Of a stretch of DNA of 64,000 nt, positions 7,612-15,763 are shown in pieces. Within the stretch, counting starts at the first letter, position 1, and each line of letters opens with the position of its first letter. The notes below the pieces were generated by a model. That model saw only the letters and a list, made by a program, of their open reading frames with translations. It did not search any database and had not been told where the DNA came from. The stretch is from positions 62,001-126,000 of the forward strand of contig CAWKHA010000003.1 in the NCBI GenBank assembly GCA_963849365.1, written 5' to 3'. A program made the position numbers and the translations under genes. The DNA comes from CAVQCJ01 sp963849365. GTDB lineage: Bacteria > Actinomycetota > Actinomycetes > Prado026.

Positions 7612-8082
7612 ATGGCGGTCGAGGTGCTCGACGAGAGTGGGGCCGGGGTCGACGTCGAGCGGCTGGTCACGCTGTCGAGGTTCGTGCTGGACCGGCTGCG
7701 CATCCACCCGCTGGCCGAGCTGTCGGTCAAGGTCGTCGACGAGGGCACCATGACCGCGCTGCACGAGCACTGGATGGACGAGCCCGGGCCGACCGACGTG
7801 CTCTCGTTCCCCATGGACGAGCTGCGTCCCCCGCGTGACCGCGACGAGGCACCCGAGCCGGGCATCCTCGGTGACGTGGTCCTGTGCCCGGCGGTGGCCG
7901 AGCGGCAGGCCGTGGCGGCCGGACACTCCACGCAGGACGAGCTCGACCTGCTCGCGACGCACGGCATCCTGCACCTGCTGGGGTACGACCACGCCGAGCC
8001 GGCCGAGGAGCGCGAGATGTTCGGTCTGCAGGGCGAGCTGCTGGCCGCGTGGCGCGAGCGTGCCGCCCGGCGCCAGCGGTAG
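7612..8082 (+). CDS. ybeY: Endoribonuclease YbeY (rRNA maturation factor)
   Basis: A 156-residue metal-dependent single-strand endoribonuclease needed for 16S rRNA 3' maturation and ribosome quality control. The zinc-binding signature HGILHLLGYDH (H-x3-H-x5-H) is intact at residues ~118–128, and TDVLSFPMDE and LGDVVLCP precede it. It starts 9 bases after the phoH stop, the standard phoH–ybeY arrangement, and the next gene follows within 10 bases. Length and motifs are normal. Confidence 0.95.
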   Translation: MAVEVLDESGAGVDVERLVTLSRFVLDRLRIHPLAELSVKVVDEGTMTALHEHWMDEPGPTDVLSFPMDELRPPRDRDEAPEPGILGDVVLCPAVAERQAVAAGHSTQDELDLLATHGILHLLGYDHAEPAEEREMFGLQGELLAAWRERAARRQR

Positions 8083-8091
8083 CGGCGGCGG

Positions 8092-9441
8092 ATGATGTCC
8101 GGTCAGGACGTGGCCTGGCTCCTGCTGGCGGCCGCGCTGGTCGTGCTGGCTGCCGGTTTCGCCGCCGCCGACACGGCGCTGGCCCGGGTCTCCCGGACCG
8201 CTGTCGAGGAGATGAGCCGCCAGGGCCGGCGCGGTGCGCCGCGGCTGGCGCGCGTCGTCGCGGATCCGGCGCGCTACCTCAACGTCGCACTGCTCGGGCG
8301 GGTCTTCTGCGAAGTGCTCGCGACGGTCCTGGTCGCCCGGGTCTGCCTGGAGCGGATCAGCCCGGTCTGGGTGGCCGTGCTGGTCGCCGCCGCCGCGATG
8401 GTCGTTGTCTCGTACGTGTTCGTCGGGGTGGCGCCGCGGACGCTGGCCCGCCTGCACGCCCCCCGGGTCGCACTGGCCGCGGCCGGGCCGGTCTCGCTGC
8501 TCGCGACCGTCCTGGGTCCGCTCACCCGGCTGCTGATCCTGCTCGGCAACGCCCTGACACCCGGCCGCGGGTTCCGCGAGGGGCCGTTCACCTCCGAGGC
8601 CGAGCTGCGCGAGCTGGTCGACCTGGCCGAGCGCGACCGGCTCATCGAGGACGACGAGCGGCAGATGATCCACTCGGTCTTCGAGCTCGGCGACACCCTC
8701 GCGCGCGAGGTGATGGTGCCGCGCCCGGACATGGTCGTGATCGAGCGGGAGAAGACGCTCCGGCAGGCGATGTCGCTGGCGTTGCGCTCGGGCTTCTCCC
8801 GCATCCCGGTCATCGGGGAGGGCGTCGACGACGTGGTCGGCTTCGTCTACCTCAAGGACGTGGTGCGCCGCATCCACGAGTACCGCGAGGCGGAGCAGAA
8901 CGAGCAGGTCGCCGACATCATGCGCCCGGCCACGTTCGTCCCGGACAGCAAGCCCGTGGACGAGCTGCTGCGCGAGATGCAGGCACAGCACACGCACGCG
9001 GTGGTCGTGGTCGACGAGTACGGCGGGACGGCCGGGCTGGTCACGATCGAGGACATCCTGGAGGAGATCGTCGGGGAGATCGCCGACGAGTACGACACGG
9101 ACGGCCCGGAGATCGAAGAGCTGCCGGACGGCGACGTGCGGGTCAGCGCCCGGCTGCACGTCGACGACCTGGTCGAGCACTTCGACCTGCATGTCGACGA
9201 CGAGGAGATCGAGGACGTCGACAGCGTCGGCGGACTGCTCGCGGCGCTGCTCGGGAAGGTGCCGATCGCCGGCTCGCAGGCCAAGTTCCACGGGCTGCTG
9301 CTGCGGGCCGAGTCCCTCTCGGGACGGCGCAACCGCATCAGCACCGTGCTGGTGCACCGGACGGACCGGCTCCCGCCCGGCCAGCCGGCCGGACCGGGCG
9401 CGCAGCCGCGGCCCGAGGCCGCAGGTGCACCCGATGCCTGA
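8092..9441 (+). CDS. HlyC/CorC-family transporter with CNNM, CBS pair and CorC domains
   Basis: A 449-residue membrane protein. The N-terminal ~150 residues carry hydrophobic segments (VAWLLLAAALVVLAAGFAAA; VAVLVAAAAMVVVSYVFVGV) of the DUF21/CNNM transmembrane domain. A CBS pair follows (REVMVPRPDMVVIERE; VADIMRPATFVPDSKPVDEL), then a CorC_HlyC C-terminal domain (GTAGLVTIEDILEEIVGEIADEYD). Family members are linked to Mg2+ or Co2+ efflux and homeostasis; the older 'haemolysin' name is misleading. ATG occurs twice at the start (8092 and 8095), with the first used here. It is part of the ybeY–era run. Confidence 0.92.
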   Translation: MMSGQDVAWLLLAAALVVLAAGFAAADTALARVSRTAVEEMSRQGRRGAPRLARVVADPARYLNVALLGRVFCEVLATVLVARVCLERISPVWVAVLVAAAAMVVVSYVFVGVAPRTLARLHAPRVALAAAGPVSLLATVLGPLTRLLILLGNALTPGRGFREGPFTSEAELRELVDLAERDRLIEDDERQMIHSVFELGDTLAREVMVPRPDMVVIEREKTLRQAMSLALRSGFSRIPVIGEGVDDVVGFVYLKDVVRRIHEYREAEQNEQVADIMRPATFVPDSKPVDELLREMQAQHTHAVVVVDEYGGTAGLVTIEDILEEIVGEIADEYDTDGPEIEELPDGDVRVSARLHVDDLVEHFDLHVDDEEIEDVDSVGGLLAALLGKVPIAGSQAKFHGLLLRAESLSGRRNRISTVLVHRTDRLPPGQPAGPGAQPRPEAAGAPDA

Positions 9442-9796
9442 CGCCGCCCCGGCCGCCGGGGCGCTGGACCCCGAGGACGCCAAGCTGGTGACCCTCGCCC
9501 GGTCCAGCCGGGCCCGCGCCGGCGCGGCCGAGGGCGCCGCCGTGCGGGACGACACCGGCCGTACCTACACCGCCGCGTCGGTGGCGCTGCCCAGCCTGGC
9601 GCTCTCGGCCCTGCGCGCCGCCGTGGTGATGGCCGCGTCCAGCGGTGCGCGTTCGCTCGAGGCGGCCGCGGTCGTCGGCGCGGCGCACGAGGCCAGCCCG
9701 GCCGACCTGGCGGCAGTGCGCGACCTGGGTGGCCCGGGGACACCGGTCGTGCTGGCCGGCCCGGACGGCGCGGTGCTCGCGACCGTGCGGGCCTGA
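9434..9796 (+). CDS. Cytidine-deaminase-like protein lacking the catalytic motifs
   Basis: A 120-residue protein found at this position, between the CorC-like gene and era, in many actinobacteria and often annotated as a cytidine deaminase. The central segment TYTAASVALPSLALSALRAAV resembles the family. However, no zinc-binding His/Cys-Ala-Glu motif and no PCxxC pair is present; the sequence contains no cysteine. It is therefore unlikely to be a deaminase, and its role is unknown. It overlaps the end of the preceding gene by 8 bases in another frame and is followed 11 bases later by era, so it is probably in the same operon. Confidence 0.75.
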   Translation: MPDAAPAAGALDPEDAKLVTLARSSRARAGAAEGAAVRDDTGRTYTAASVALPSLALSALRAAVVMAASSGARSLEAAAVVGAAHEASPADLAAVRDLGGPGTPVVLAGPDGAVLATVRA

Positions 9797-9807
9797 GGAC
9801 GACCACG

Positions 9808-10737
9808 GTGCCGTCGCCGCCGCAGGCACCCGGCCCGCCGGCGTTCCGGTCGGGGTTCGCGTGCTTCGTCGGCCGTCCCAACGTGGGCAAGTCGACGCTC
9901 ACGAACGCCCTGGTCGGGGCGAAGGTCGCCATCACGTCGTCCCGGCCGCAGACGACCCGGCACACGATCCGCGGCATCCTCAACCGCCCGGACGCGCAGG
10001 TCGTGCTCGTCGACACGCCGGGCCTGCACCGGCCGAGGACCCTGCTCGGGCAGCGCCTCAACGACGTGGTCCGGGAGACCCTCGCCGAGGTGGACGTCAT
10101 CGGCTTCTGCGTCCCCGCCGACCAGACGGTCGGGCCCGGGGACCGGTTCATCGCCGCCGAGCTGGCTGCCTTACGCCGTACGCCGAAGGTCGCCGTCGTC
10201 ACCAAGACCGACCTGGTCGGACGCGACCAGCTGGCCGGGCAGCTGGTCGCGGTGTCGCGGCTGGCCGACTTCGCCGAGGTGGTGCCGGTCTCGGCGCAGT
10301 CCGGCGAGCAGGTGGGCCTGCTCGCGGACCTGCTGGTGGGGCTGATGCCGGCGGGCCCGGAGCTGTACCCGGGCGGTGAGCTCACCGACGAGCCGGAGGC
10401 GACGATGGTCGCCGAGCTGGTGCGCGAGGCGGTGCTGGAGGGGGTCCGCGACGAGCTGCCGCACTCGCTCGCGGTCGTGGTGGAGGAGATGACCCCGCGC
10501 GCGGGCCGGCCCGCCGACCGCCCGCTGCTGGACGTCCGGGTCGAGCTGTACGTCGAGCGGCCGAGCCAGAAAGCCATCGTGATCGGCCGCGGCGGCGAGC
10601 GGCTCCGCGACGTGGGCACCAAGGCCCGCGGGCACATCGAGCGGCTGCTGGGCACCCCCGTCTTCCTCGACCTGCACGTCAAGGTCGCCAAGGACTGGCA
10701 GTCCGACCCCAAGGCCCTCCGCCGCCTCGGGTTCTGA
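9808..10737 (+). CDS. era: GTPase Era
   Basis: A 309-residue GTPase that binds the 3' end of 16S rRNA during 30S assembly. G1 is GRPNVGKST (residues ~20–28), the switch region contains TTRHTIRGI, G3 is DTPG and G4 is TKTD. The C-terminal KH domain is seen in PSQKAIVIGRGGERLRDVGTK. The GTG start is set by the position of the G1 loop. It is co-oriented with ybeY, another 16S maturation factor. Confidence 0.96.
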   Translation: MPSPPQAPGPPAFRSGFACFVGRPNVGKSTLTNALVGAKVAITSSRPQTTRHTIRGILNRPDAQVVLVDTPGLHRPRTLLGQRLNDVVRETLAEVDVIGFCVPADQTVGPGDRFIAAELAALRRTPKVAVVTKTDLVGRDQLAGQLVAVSRLADFAEVVPVSAQSGEQVGLLADLLVGLMPAGPELYPGGELTDEPEATMVAELVREAVLEGVRDELPHSLAVVVEEMTPRAGRPADRPLLDVRVELYVERPSQKAIVIGRGGERLRDVGTKARGHIERLLGTPVFLDLHVKVAKDWQSDPKALRRLGF

Positions 10738-10742
10738 TGGGC

Positions 10743-10748
10743 TACTCT
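10743..10748 (+). promoter_or_regulatory. Probable -10 element of the leuA transcript
   Basis: TACTCT fits the actinobacterial TAnnnT -10 pattern and lies 9 bases before the leader-peptide ATG, so transcription would start at or very near that codon. I see no clear -35, which would fall within the end of era. Confidence 0.4.
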
Positions 10749-10757
10749 GTCCGCACC

Positions 10758-10802
10758 ATGCGCGGGCTGCTCCTTCTTAGCCGCCGCGGCGAGAGCCTCT
10801 AA
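10758..10802 (+). CDS. leuL: Leucine-rich leader peptide of leuA (attenuator)
   Basis: A 14-residue ORF, MRGLLLLSRRGESL, with four consecutive leucine codons CTG CTC CTT CTT. CTT is rare in such G+C-rich DNA and would slow ribosomes when Leu-tRNA is scarce. It lies directly ahead of leuA. The stop codon sits in the loop of a hairpin (GCCTC at 10795–10799, GAGGC at 10803–10807). A longer pairing is possible between GCCGGCT (10806–10812) and AGCCGGC (10847–10853), close to the leuA ribosome-binding site. Leu-rich leaders before actinobacterial leuA genes are known; the exact alternative structures here are inferred. Confidence 0.75.
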   Translation: MRGLLLLSRRGESL

Positions 10803-10853
10803 GAGGCCGGCTCCCTCGTCGCGGAGTGATGGCGTGCGCGCCGTCCAGCCGGC
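10795..10853 (+). promoter_or_regulatory. Mutually exclusive hairpins in the leuA leader
   Basis: A short stem with the leader stop codon in its loop (GCCTC-TAA-GAGGC) shares two bases with the left arm of a longer stem, GCCGGCT...AGCCGGC. A ribosome stalled at the Leu codons or terminated at the UAA would favour different structures. There is no U-run after the long stem, so control may act on translation or Rho access and not on an intrinsic terminator. Confidence 0.5.
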
Positions 10854-10887
10854 TACCAGGACCCGCGATCCCGAGGAGCCCCCCGTC

Positions 10888-12627
10888 ATGAGCAACGACT
10901 CGGCCGAGACGATCCACGGCCATCCGCAGCTGCCCAGCACGATGCCGATCCACCGCTACGTACCGTTCGCGCCGATCGGCCTGCACGACCGCACCTGGCC
11001 CGAGCGCACCGCCACCCGCGCGCCGCTGTGGTGCAGCGTCGACCTGCGCGACGGGAACCAGGCGCTGATCGACCCGATGACCCCCGCCCGCAAGCGCACG
11101 ATGTTCGATCTGCTGGTCCGCTTGGGCTTCAAGGAGATCGAGGTCGGCTTCCCGTCCGCTTCGCAGACCGACTTCGACTTCGTCCGCGAGCTGGTGGAGC
11201 AGGACCTGGTCCCCGCCGACGTGACGATCCAGGTGCTGACGCAGGCCCGCGCCGAGCTCATCGAGCGCACGTACGAGTCGATCCGCGGCGCCCGCAACGC
11301 CGTCGTGCACCTGTACAACTCCACGTCCACCCTGCAGCGGCGGGTGGTGTTCGGGATGGACAAGGACGGCATCAAGGCGATGGCGGTCGACGCCGCCAAG
11401 CTGTGCCGCAAGCTCGCCGACACGCTGCCCGGCACCGACGTCCGGTTCGAGTACTCGCCCGAGTCGTACACCGGCACCGAGCTGGAGTACGCGCTGGAGG
11501 TCTGCGACGCGGTCAACGACGTGTGGCAGCCCGGCCCCGACCGCAAGACGATCGTCAACCTGCCGGCGACGGTGGAGATGGCCACGCCCAACGTGTACGC
11601 CGACTCCATCGAGTGGATGAGCCGCCGGCTGGCGTACCGCGAGTCGGTGATCCTCTCGCTGCACCCGCACAACGACCGCGGCACCGCGGTCGCCGCGGCC
11701 GAGATGGGGTACCTGGCCGGCGCCGACCGCATCGAGGGCACGCTGTTCGGCAACGGCGAGCGGACGGGCAACGTCGACCTGGTGACGCTAGGGCTGAACC
11801 TGTTCTCCCAGGGAGTGGACCCGCAGATCGACTTCGCCGACATCGACGAGATCCGCCGCACCGTGGAGTACTGCAACCAGCTGCCGGTGCACGAGCGGCA
11901 CCCGTACGGCGGCGACTTGGTCTACACGGCGTTCTCGGGCTCGCACCAGGACGCGATCAAGAAGGGCTTCGAGGCGATGGCCGCCGACGCTGAGGCGTCC
12001 GGGCGCACCGTCGACGAGCTCACCTGGGCGGTCCCGTACCTGCCGATCGACCCCAAGGACGTCGGCCGCTCGTACGAGGCCGTGATCCGGGTCAACAGCC
12101 AGTCCGGCAAGGGCGGCGTCGCGTACATCATGAAGAGCGAGCACTCGCTGGAGCTGCCGCGGCGGCTCCAGATCGAGTTCTCCCAGGTGATCCAGGCGCG
12201 CACGGACAACGAGGGCGGCGAGGTGTCGCCGGAGCAGATGTGGGAGGCGTTCGCGGCCGAGTACCTCGAGCTGGCACGGCCGCTCCAGCTCAACGCGGTG
12301 CACACGTCGTCAGCCGCCGGTGAGCAGGACGTCCTGCACGTCGGGCTGTACGTCGACGGTGGGCGGACCGAGCTGGACGGGCGCGGCAACGGCCCGATCG
12401 CCGCCTTCGTCGACGCGCTGGGCTCGATCGGGCACGAGGTCCGGGTGCTCGACTACCACGAGCACGCGCTCTCCGCCGGCGGCGACGCCCGGGCGGCGGC
12501 GTACCTCGAGTGCGCGGTCGGGGACCGGGTGCTCTGGGGGGTCGGCATCGACCCGAACATCGTGACCGCGTCGCTCAAGGCCGTGGTCAGCGCGGTCAAC
12601 CGCGCGGCCACCCGCCCCCACCCCTGA
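10888..12627 (+). CDS. leuA: 2-isopropylmalate synthase LeuA
   Basis: A 579-residue enzyme that condenses acetyl-CoA with 2-ketoisovalerate, the committed step of leucine biosynthesis. The HMGL-like TIM barrel shows VDLRDGNQALIDPM near residue 50 and the metal-binding LHPHNDRGT; the C-terminal ~130 residues are the leucine-binding allosteric domain (VGLYVDGGRTELDGRGNGP). The ATG start is preceded by GAGGAG (10873–10878). It is the long actinobacterial form typical of Mycobacterium and Corynebacterium. Regulation is probably by the upstream leader peptide plus feedback inhibition. Confidence 0.96.
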   Translation: MSNDSAETIHGHPQLPSTMPIHRYVPFAPIGLHDRTWPERTATRAPLWCSVDLRDGNQALIDPMTPARKRTMFDLLVRLGFKEIEVGFPSASQTDFDFVRELVEQDLVPADVTIQVLTQARAELIERTYESIRGARNAVVHLYNSTSTLQRRVVFGMDKDGIKAMAVDAAKLCRKLADTLPGTDVRFEYSPESYTGTELEYALEVCDAVNDVWQPGPDRKTIVNLPATVEMATPNVYADSIEWMSRRLAYRESVILSLHPHNDRGTAVAAAEMGYLAGADRIEGTLFGNGERTGNVDLVTLGLNLFSQGVDPQIDFADIDEIRRTVEYCNQLPVHERHPYGGDLVYTAFSGSHQDAIKKGFEAMAADAEASGRTVDELTWAVPYLPIDPKDVGRSYEAVIRVNSQSGKGGVAYIMKSEHSLELPRRLQIEFSQVIQARTDNEGGEVSPEQMWEAFAAEYLELARPLQLNAVHTSSAAGEQDVLHVGLYVDGGRTELDGRGNGPIAAFVDALGSIGHEVRVLDYHEHALSAGGDARAAAYLECAVGDRVLWGVGIDPNIVTASLKAVVSAVNRAATRPHP

Positions 12628-12633
12628 CCGTGT

Positions 12634-12690
12634 CGATCATGAGAGATGTACGCGGAATCGCCCGGAAACCGTGTACATCTCTCATGATCG
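12634..12690. repeat. Long intergenic palindrome, dispersed-repeat copy 1
   Basis: Two 22-bp arms (12634–12655 and 12669–12690) pair with one mismatch around a 13-nt loop. The outer part, CATCTCTCATGATCGCGGGG, recurs identically downstream of the GNAT gene at 28293–28312. It lies between the leuA stop and recO. It is unlike the surrounding DNA in being A+T-richer and has no T-run, so it looks more like a REP-type dispersed element than an ordinary terminator. Confidence 0.75.
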
Positions 12691-12715
12691 CGGGGGGCCG
12701 GGGGAGGATGGGCGG

Positions 12716-13456
12716 GTGAACCTGTACCGGGACGAGGGGGTGGTCCTGCGCACCCAGAAGCTCGGCGAGGCCGACCGCATCATCACCCTGCTGACCCGTG
12801 AGCACGGGCGGGTGCGCGCCGTCGGCAAAGGGGTGCGCCGGACCAAGTCCAAGTTCGGGGGCAGGCTCGAGCCGTTCACCCACGTCGACGTCCAGCTGTA
12901 CACCGGCCGTTCGCTCGACGTGGTCACCCAGGCCGAGACGCTCACCGCGTTCGGGGCCGGAATGGCCGCCGACTACGGCCGCTACACCGCCGGCACCGCG
13001 ATGCTCGAGACGGCCGAGCGGCTCACCGCCGAGGAGCACGAGCCCGCGGTCCAGCAGTACCTGCTGCTGGTCGGGGGGCTCCGGTCGCTGGCGGCCCGTG
13101 AGCACGACCCCGGGCTCGTCCTGGACGCCTACCTGCTCCGCTCGCTCGCCGTCGCCGGCTACGCGCCGTCCTTCGACGCCTGCGCCCGCTGCGGGACGCC
13201 CGGGCCGCACCGGGCGTTCTCCATCTCCGGGGGCGGCTCGGTCTGCCCGGACTGCCGCACCCCCGGGTCCGCGTCCCCCGATCCGGGCACGCTGACGCTG
13301 CTGGCCGCGCTGCTCACCGGCGACTGGGAGACCGCCGACTCAGCCGAGCCGCGCCACCGCCGCGAAGGCACCGGCCTCGTCTCCGCCTACCTGCAGTGGC
13401 ACCTGGAACGCGGCCTGCGCTCGTTGCCGCTGGTCGAGCGCGACTGGGCCGGCTGA
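12716..13456 (+). CDS. recO: DNA repair protein RecO
   Basis: A 246-residue recombination mediator that loads RecA on SSB-coated DNA with RecR. The N-terminal OB fold is clear (YRDEGVVLRTQKLGEADRII), followed by GKGVRRTKSKFGGRLEPF. A zinc-binding site near the C-terminus is seen in CARCG and CPDCR. The GTG start giving MNLYRDEG matches the family; the sequence immediately upstream is the palindromic repeat. uppS starts 4 bases after its stop. Confidence 0.95.
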   Translation: MNLYRDEGVVLRTQKLGEADRIITLLTREHGRVRAVGKGVRRTKSKFGGRLEPFTHVDVQLYTGRSLDVVTQAETLTAFGAGMAADYGRYTAGTAMLETAERLTAEEHEPAVQQYLLLVGGLRSLAAREHDPGLVLDAYLLRSLAVAGYAPSFDACARCGTPGPHRAFSISGGGSVCPDCRTPGSASPDPGTLTLLAALLTGDWETADSAEPRHRREGTGLVSAYLQWHLERGLRSLPLVERDWAG

Positions 13457-13460
13457 CCCG

Positions 13461-14237
13461 GTGGCCCGCCGCCGACCCGCGGTCAGACCGCCGCACCCGC
13501 ACCCCAGCGGGGCCCGGCCGCCGCAGATCCCGCCGGACCTGGTCCCGCGGCACGTCGCTGTCGTGATGGACGGCAACGGCCGCTGGGCCAGCCAGCGCGG
13601 GCTGCCGCGCACCGCGGGGCACGCCGCCGGCGAGGCAGCCCTGTTCGACGTCGTCGAGGGCGCGATCGAGTCCGGCGTCCGCTGGCTGTCCGCCTACGCC
13701 TTCTCGACCGAGAACTGGAAGCGCTCGCCCGACGAGGTGCGCTTCCTGATGGGCTTCAACCGCGACGTCATCCGGCGCCGCCGCGACGAGATGCATGCGA
13801 TGGGCGTACGGGTGCGGTGGGCCGGCCGCCGACCTCGGTTGTGGAAGAGCGTCGTCGAAGAGCTCGAGGTCGCCGAAGAGCTCACCCGCGACAACGACGT
13901 GCTCACGCTCACGATGTGCGTCAACTACGGCGGCCGGGCCGAGATCGCCGACGCCGCTGCCGCCGTGGCCCGCGCGGCCCGCGACGGGCGGCTCGACCCG
14001 GACAAGGTCGACGAGAAGGTGTTCGCGCGGTTCCTCGACGAGCCGGAGATGCCGGACGTGGACCTGTTCGTCCGTTCGTCAGGGGAGCAGCGCATCTCCA
14101 ACTTCCTGCTCTGGCAGTCGGCGTACGCGGAGTTCGTGTTCCTCGACGTCCTCTGGCCGGACTTCGACCGTCGGCACCTGTGGCAGGCCATCCAGTCGTA
14201 CGCCAGCCGCGACCGCCGCTACGGCGTGGCGAAGTAG
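13461..14237 (+). CDS. uppS: Isoprenyl (polyprenyl) diphosphate synthase, UppS family
   Basis: A 258-residue cis-prenyltransferase that makes the lipid carrier (decaprenyl or undecaprenyl diphosphate) for cell-wall synthesis. The substrate-binding motif HVAVVMDGNGRWA holds the catalytic Asp, and FSTENWKRSPDEV, MCVNYGGRAEI and DLFVRSSGEQRISNFLLWQ follow. An N-terminal extension of ~30 residues, rich in Arg and Pro, precedes the domain. It starts with GTG, directly after recO. Chain length cannot be predicted from sequence alone. Confidence 0.95.
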   Translation: MARRRPAVRPPHPHPSGARPPQIPPDLVPRHVAVVMDGNGRWASQRGLPRTAGHAAGEAALFDVVEGAIESGVRWLSAYAFSTENWKRSPDEVRFLMGFNRDVIRRRRDEMHAMGVRVRWAGRRPRLWKSVVEELEVAEELTRDNDVLTLTMCVNYGGRAEIADAAAAVARAARDGRLDPDKVDEKVFARFLDEPEMPDVDLFVRSSGEQRISNFLLWQSAYAEFVFLDVLWPDFDRRHLWQAIQSYASRDRRYGVAK

Positions 14238-14242
14238 CCGCG

Positions 14243-14785
14243 TCAGCCGAGCGGGTCGGGCCCGGACAGCGCCGACAACGTCTCGTCCTTGCCGCGGTTC
14301 TGCACCAGCTCGAGGTTGCACGCGTGGGCTGTTCCCGGCAGCCGCAGGTCGAACCGGCGCAGCTGGCCGGTCGGGTTCGGCACCGGCGACATCGCGACGT
14401 CGGCGCGCGGCCAGCTCCCGAGCAGGGTCCCCGCCCGCCCGGTCCACCATCCGGTGCGGGCGACGAACAGCGTCGTCTGGTCGACCGCGATCACACCGCC
14501 GGGCGGACCGAACCGCAACGGCCAGCCGCGCCGGCGCAGCACCATCCAGGCCAGCAGGTCGAGCAGGACCGCGCAGCCGATCCCGACGAACGCGAAGTCC
14601 GACCGCGAGAGCAGCCCCCAGGCCAGTGCCCCGACCCCGACGAACAGGGCGGCTCCCCGGAACGTGCTGAGCCCGGCGACGTTCACGCGGGCGGCCGTGA
14701 CGAGCGGCTGCCCGGTCAGCCGGCTCATCTCGCGGAGCAGCCTGTTCGCCGCCCTGGTCCGCTCGACTTCGCCCACCGGCGCCAT
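14243..14785 (-). CDS. Hypothetical two-TM membrane protein
   Basis: A 180-residue protein I do not recognise. After a ~40-residue cytoplasmic start come two hydrophobic segments (GAALFVGVGALAWGLLS; FVGIGCAVLLDLLAWMVL) as a hairpin, then a ~90-residue soluble part with GVIAVDQTTLFVART and ADVAMSPVPNP. The layout resembles small PH-like membrane proteins of actinobacteria. It is convergent with uppS, with a gap of 5 bases between stops. Confidence 0.65.
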   Translation of the reverse strand: MAPVGEVERTRAANRLLREMSRLTGQPLVTAARVNVAGLSTFRGAALFVGVGALAWGLLSRSDFAFVGIGCAVLLDLLAWMVLRRRGWPLRFGPPGGVIAVDQTTLFVARTGWWTGRAGTLLGSWPRADVAMSPVPNPTGQLRRFDLRLPGTAHACNLELVQNRGKDETLSALSGPDPLG

Positions 14786-14833
14786 TGTGCCGGACCGGCT
14801 ACCGGGCGGTCGGTCACGTGCCTGCGGCCCGAC

Positions 14834-15763
14834 TCAGTCGTGGTGGGCGGTCTCGTGCTGGGAGTGCGCAGCCGGTTCGATCTGGAACGTGCTGTGCTCG
14901 ACGTCGAAGTGGTCGCCCACGCAGGCCGCCAACCGGTCCAGCACGCTGCCCTCGCCGCACCCGGCCGCGGCTGCTGCAGCCCCGTCCGCGATCACGACGT
15001 GCGCCGAGAGCACCGGCATCCCGCTGGTGATGGTCCAGACGTGCAGGTCGTGCACGTCGACGACACCGGGCACTTGGGCCAGGTGGGCACGCAGCTCGTC
15101 CAGGTCGACGCCGCGCGGCGTGCCTTCGGCGAGCACGTGCAGGGCCTCGCCGAGGAGCGCGATGGCGCGCGGCGCGATCAGGGCAGCGATCACCAGCGAG
15201 GCGACGGCGTCGGCCTGGACCCAGCCGGTGGTGGCGATCACGACGCCGCCGAGGACGACCGCGATCGAGCCGAGCAGGTCGCCGAGCACCTCGAGGTACG
15301 CCCCGCGCACGTTCAGGCTCTCGGCCTGGCCTTCGTGCAGCAGCCGCAACGACACGGCGTTGGCGACGAGTGCCACCAGGCCGAGGACGATCATCGGTGT
15401 CGCGGCGACGGCGCCCGGGTGCATCAGCCTTCGCACGCCCTCGACTCCGACGACGGTGCAGACGACGAGCAGCAGGACGCCGTTGACGAGTGCGCCGAGG
15501 ATCTCGGCACGGAAGTTGCCGTAGCTGCGGCGGGCCGGGGCCGGCCGGTTGGCGACGGTCACGGCGACCAGGGCGATGCCGGTGCCGATCGCGTCCGTGA
15601 GCAGGTGGCCGGCGTCGGCCAGGAGGGCCAGCGAGCCGGACACCACACCGCCTACGACCTCGGCGAGCAGCGTCGTCAGCGTGATGCCGAGGACCAGGGT
15701 GAGCCGGCCGCGGTAGCGCCGTCCGGGGCTGGTCACCGGCCGGCCGTGCGCGTGGCCGGTCAT
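14834..15763 (-). CDS. Cation diffusion facilitator metal exporter
   Basis: A 309-residue CDF family proton-coupled divalent-cation exporter of the ZitB/CzcD type. There are six transmembrane segments; the metal site is formed by LLADAGHLLTDA in TM2 and LEVLGDLLGS in TM5. The cytoplasmic C-terminal domain has VDVHDLHVWTITSGMPVLSAHVV, and His-rich stretches occur at both ends (MTGHAHG; HSQHETAHHD). Its ATG overlaps the stop of the ArsR gene (ATGA), so the pair forms an operon controlled by that sensor. The metal is probably Zn, Cd or Co; which one cannot be read. Confidence 0.93.
   Translation of the reverse strand: MTGHAHGRPVTSPGRRYRGRLTLVLGITLTTLLAEVVGGVVSGSLALLADAGHLLTDAIGTGIALVAVTVANRPAPARRSYGNFRAEILGALVNGVLLLVVCTVVGVEGVRRLMHPGAVAATPMIVLGLVALVANAVSLRLLHEGQAESLNVRGAYLEVLGDLLGSIAVVLGGVVIATTGWVQADAVASLVIAALIAPRAIALLGEALHVLAEGTPRGVDLDELRAHLAQVPGVVDVHDLHVWTITSGMPVLSAHVVIADGAAAAAAGCGEGSVLDRLAACVGDHFDVEHSTFQIEPAAHSQHETAHHD

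Noticed and set aside
12634..12690. The palindrome after leuA considered as an intrinsic terminator
   Set aside because: The stem is long but there is no T-run on either side, and part of it is repeated elsewhere in the window, which fits a dispersed element better.
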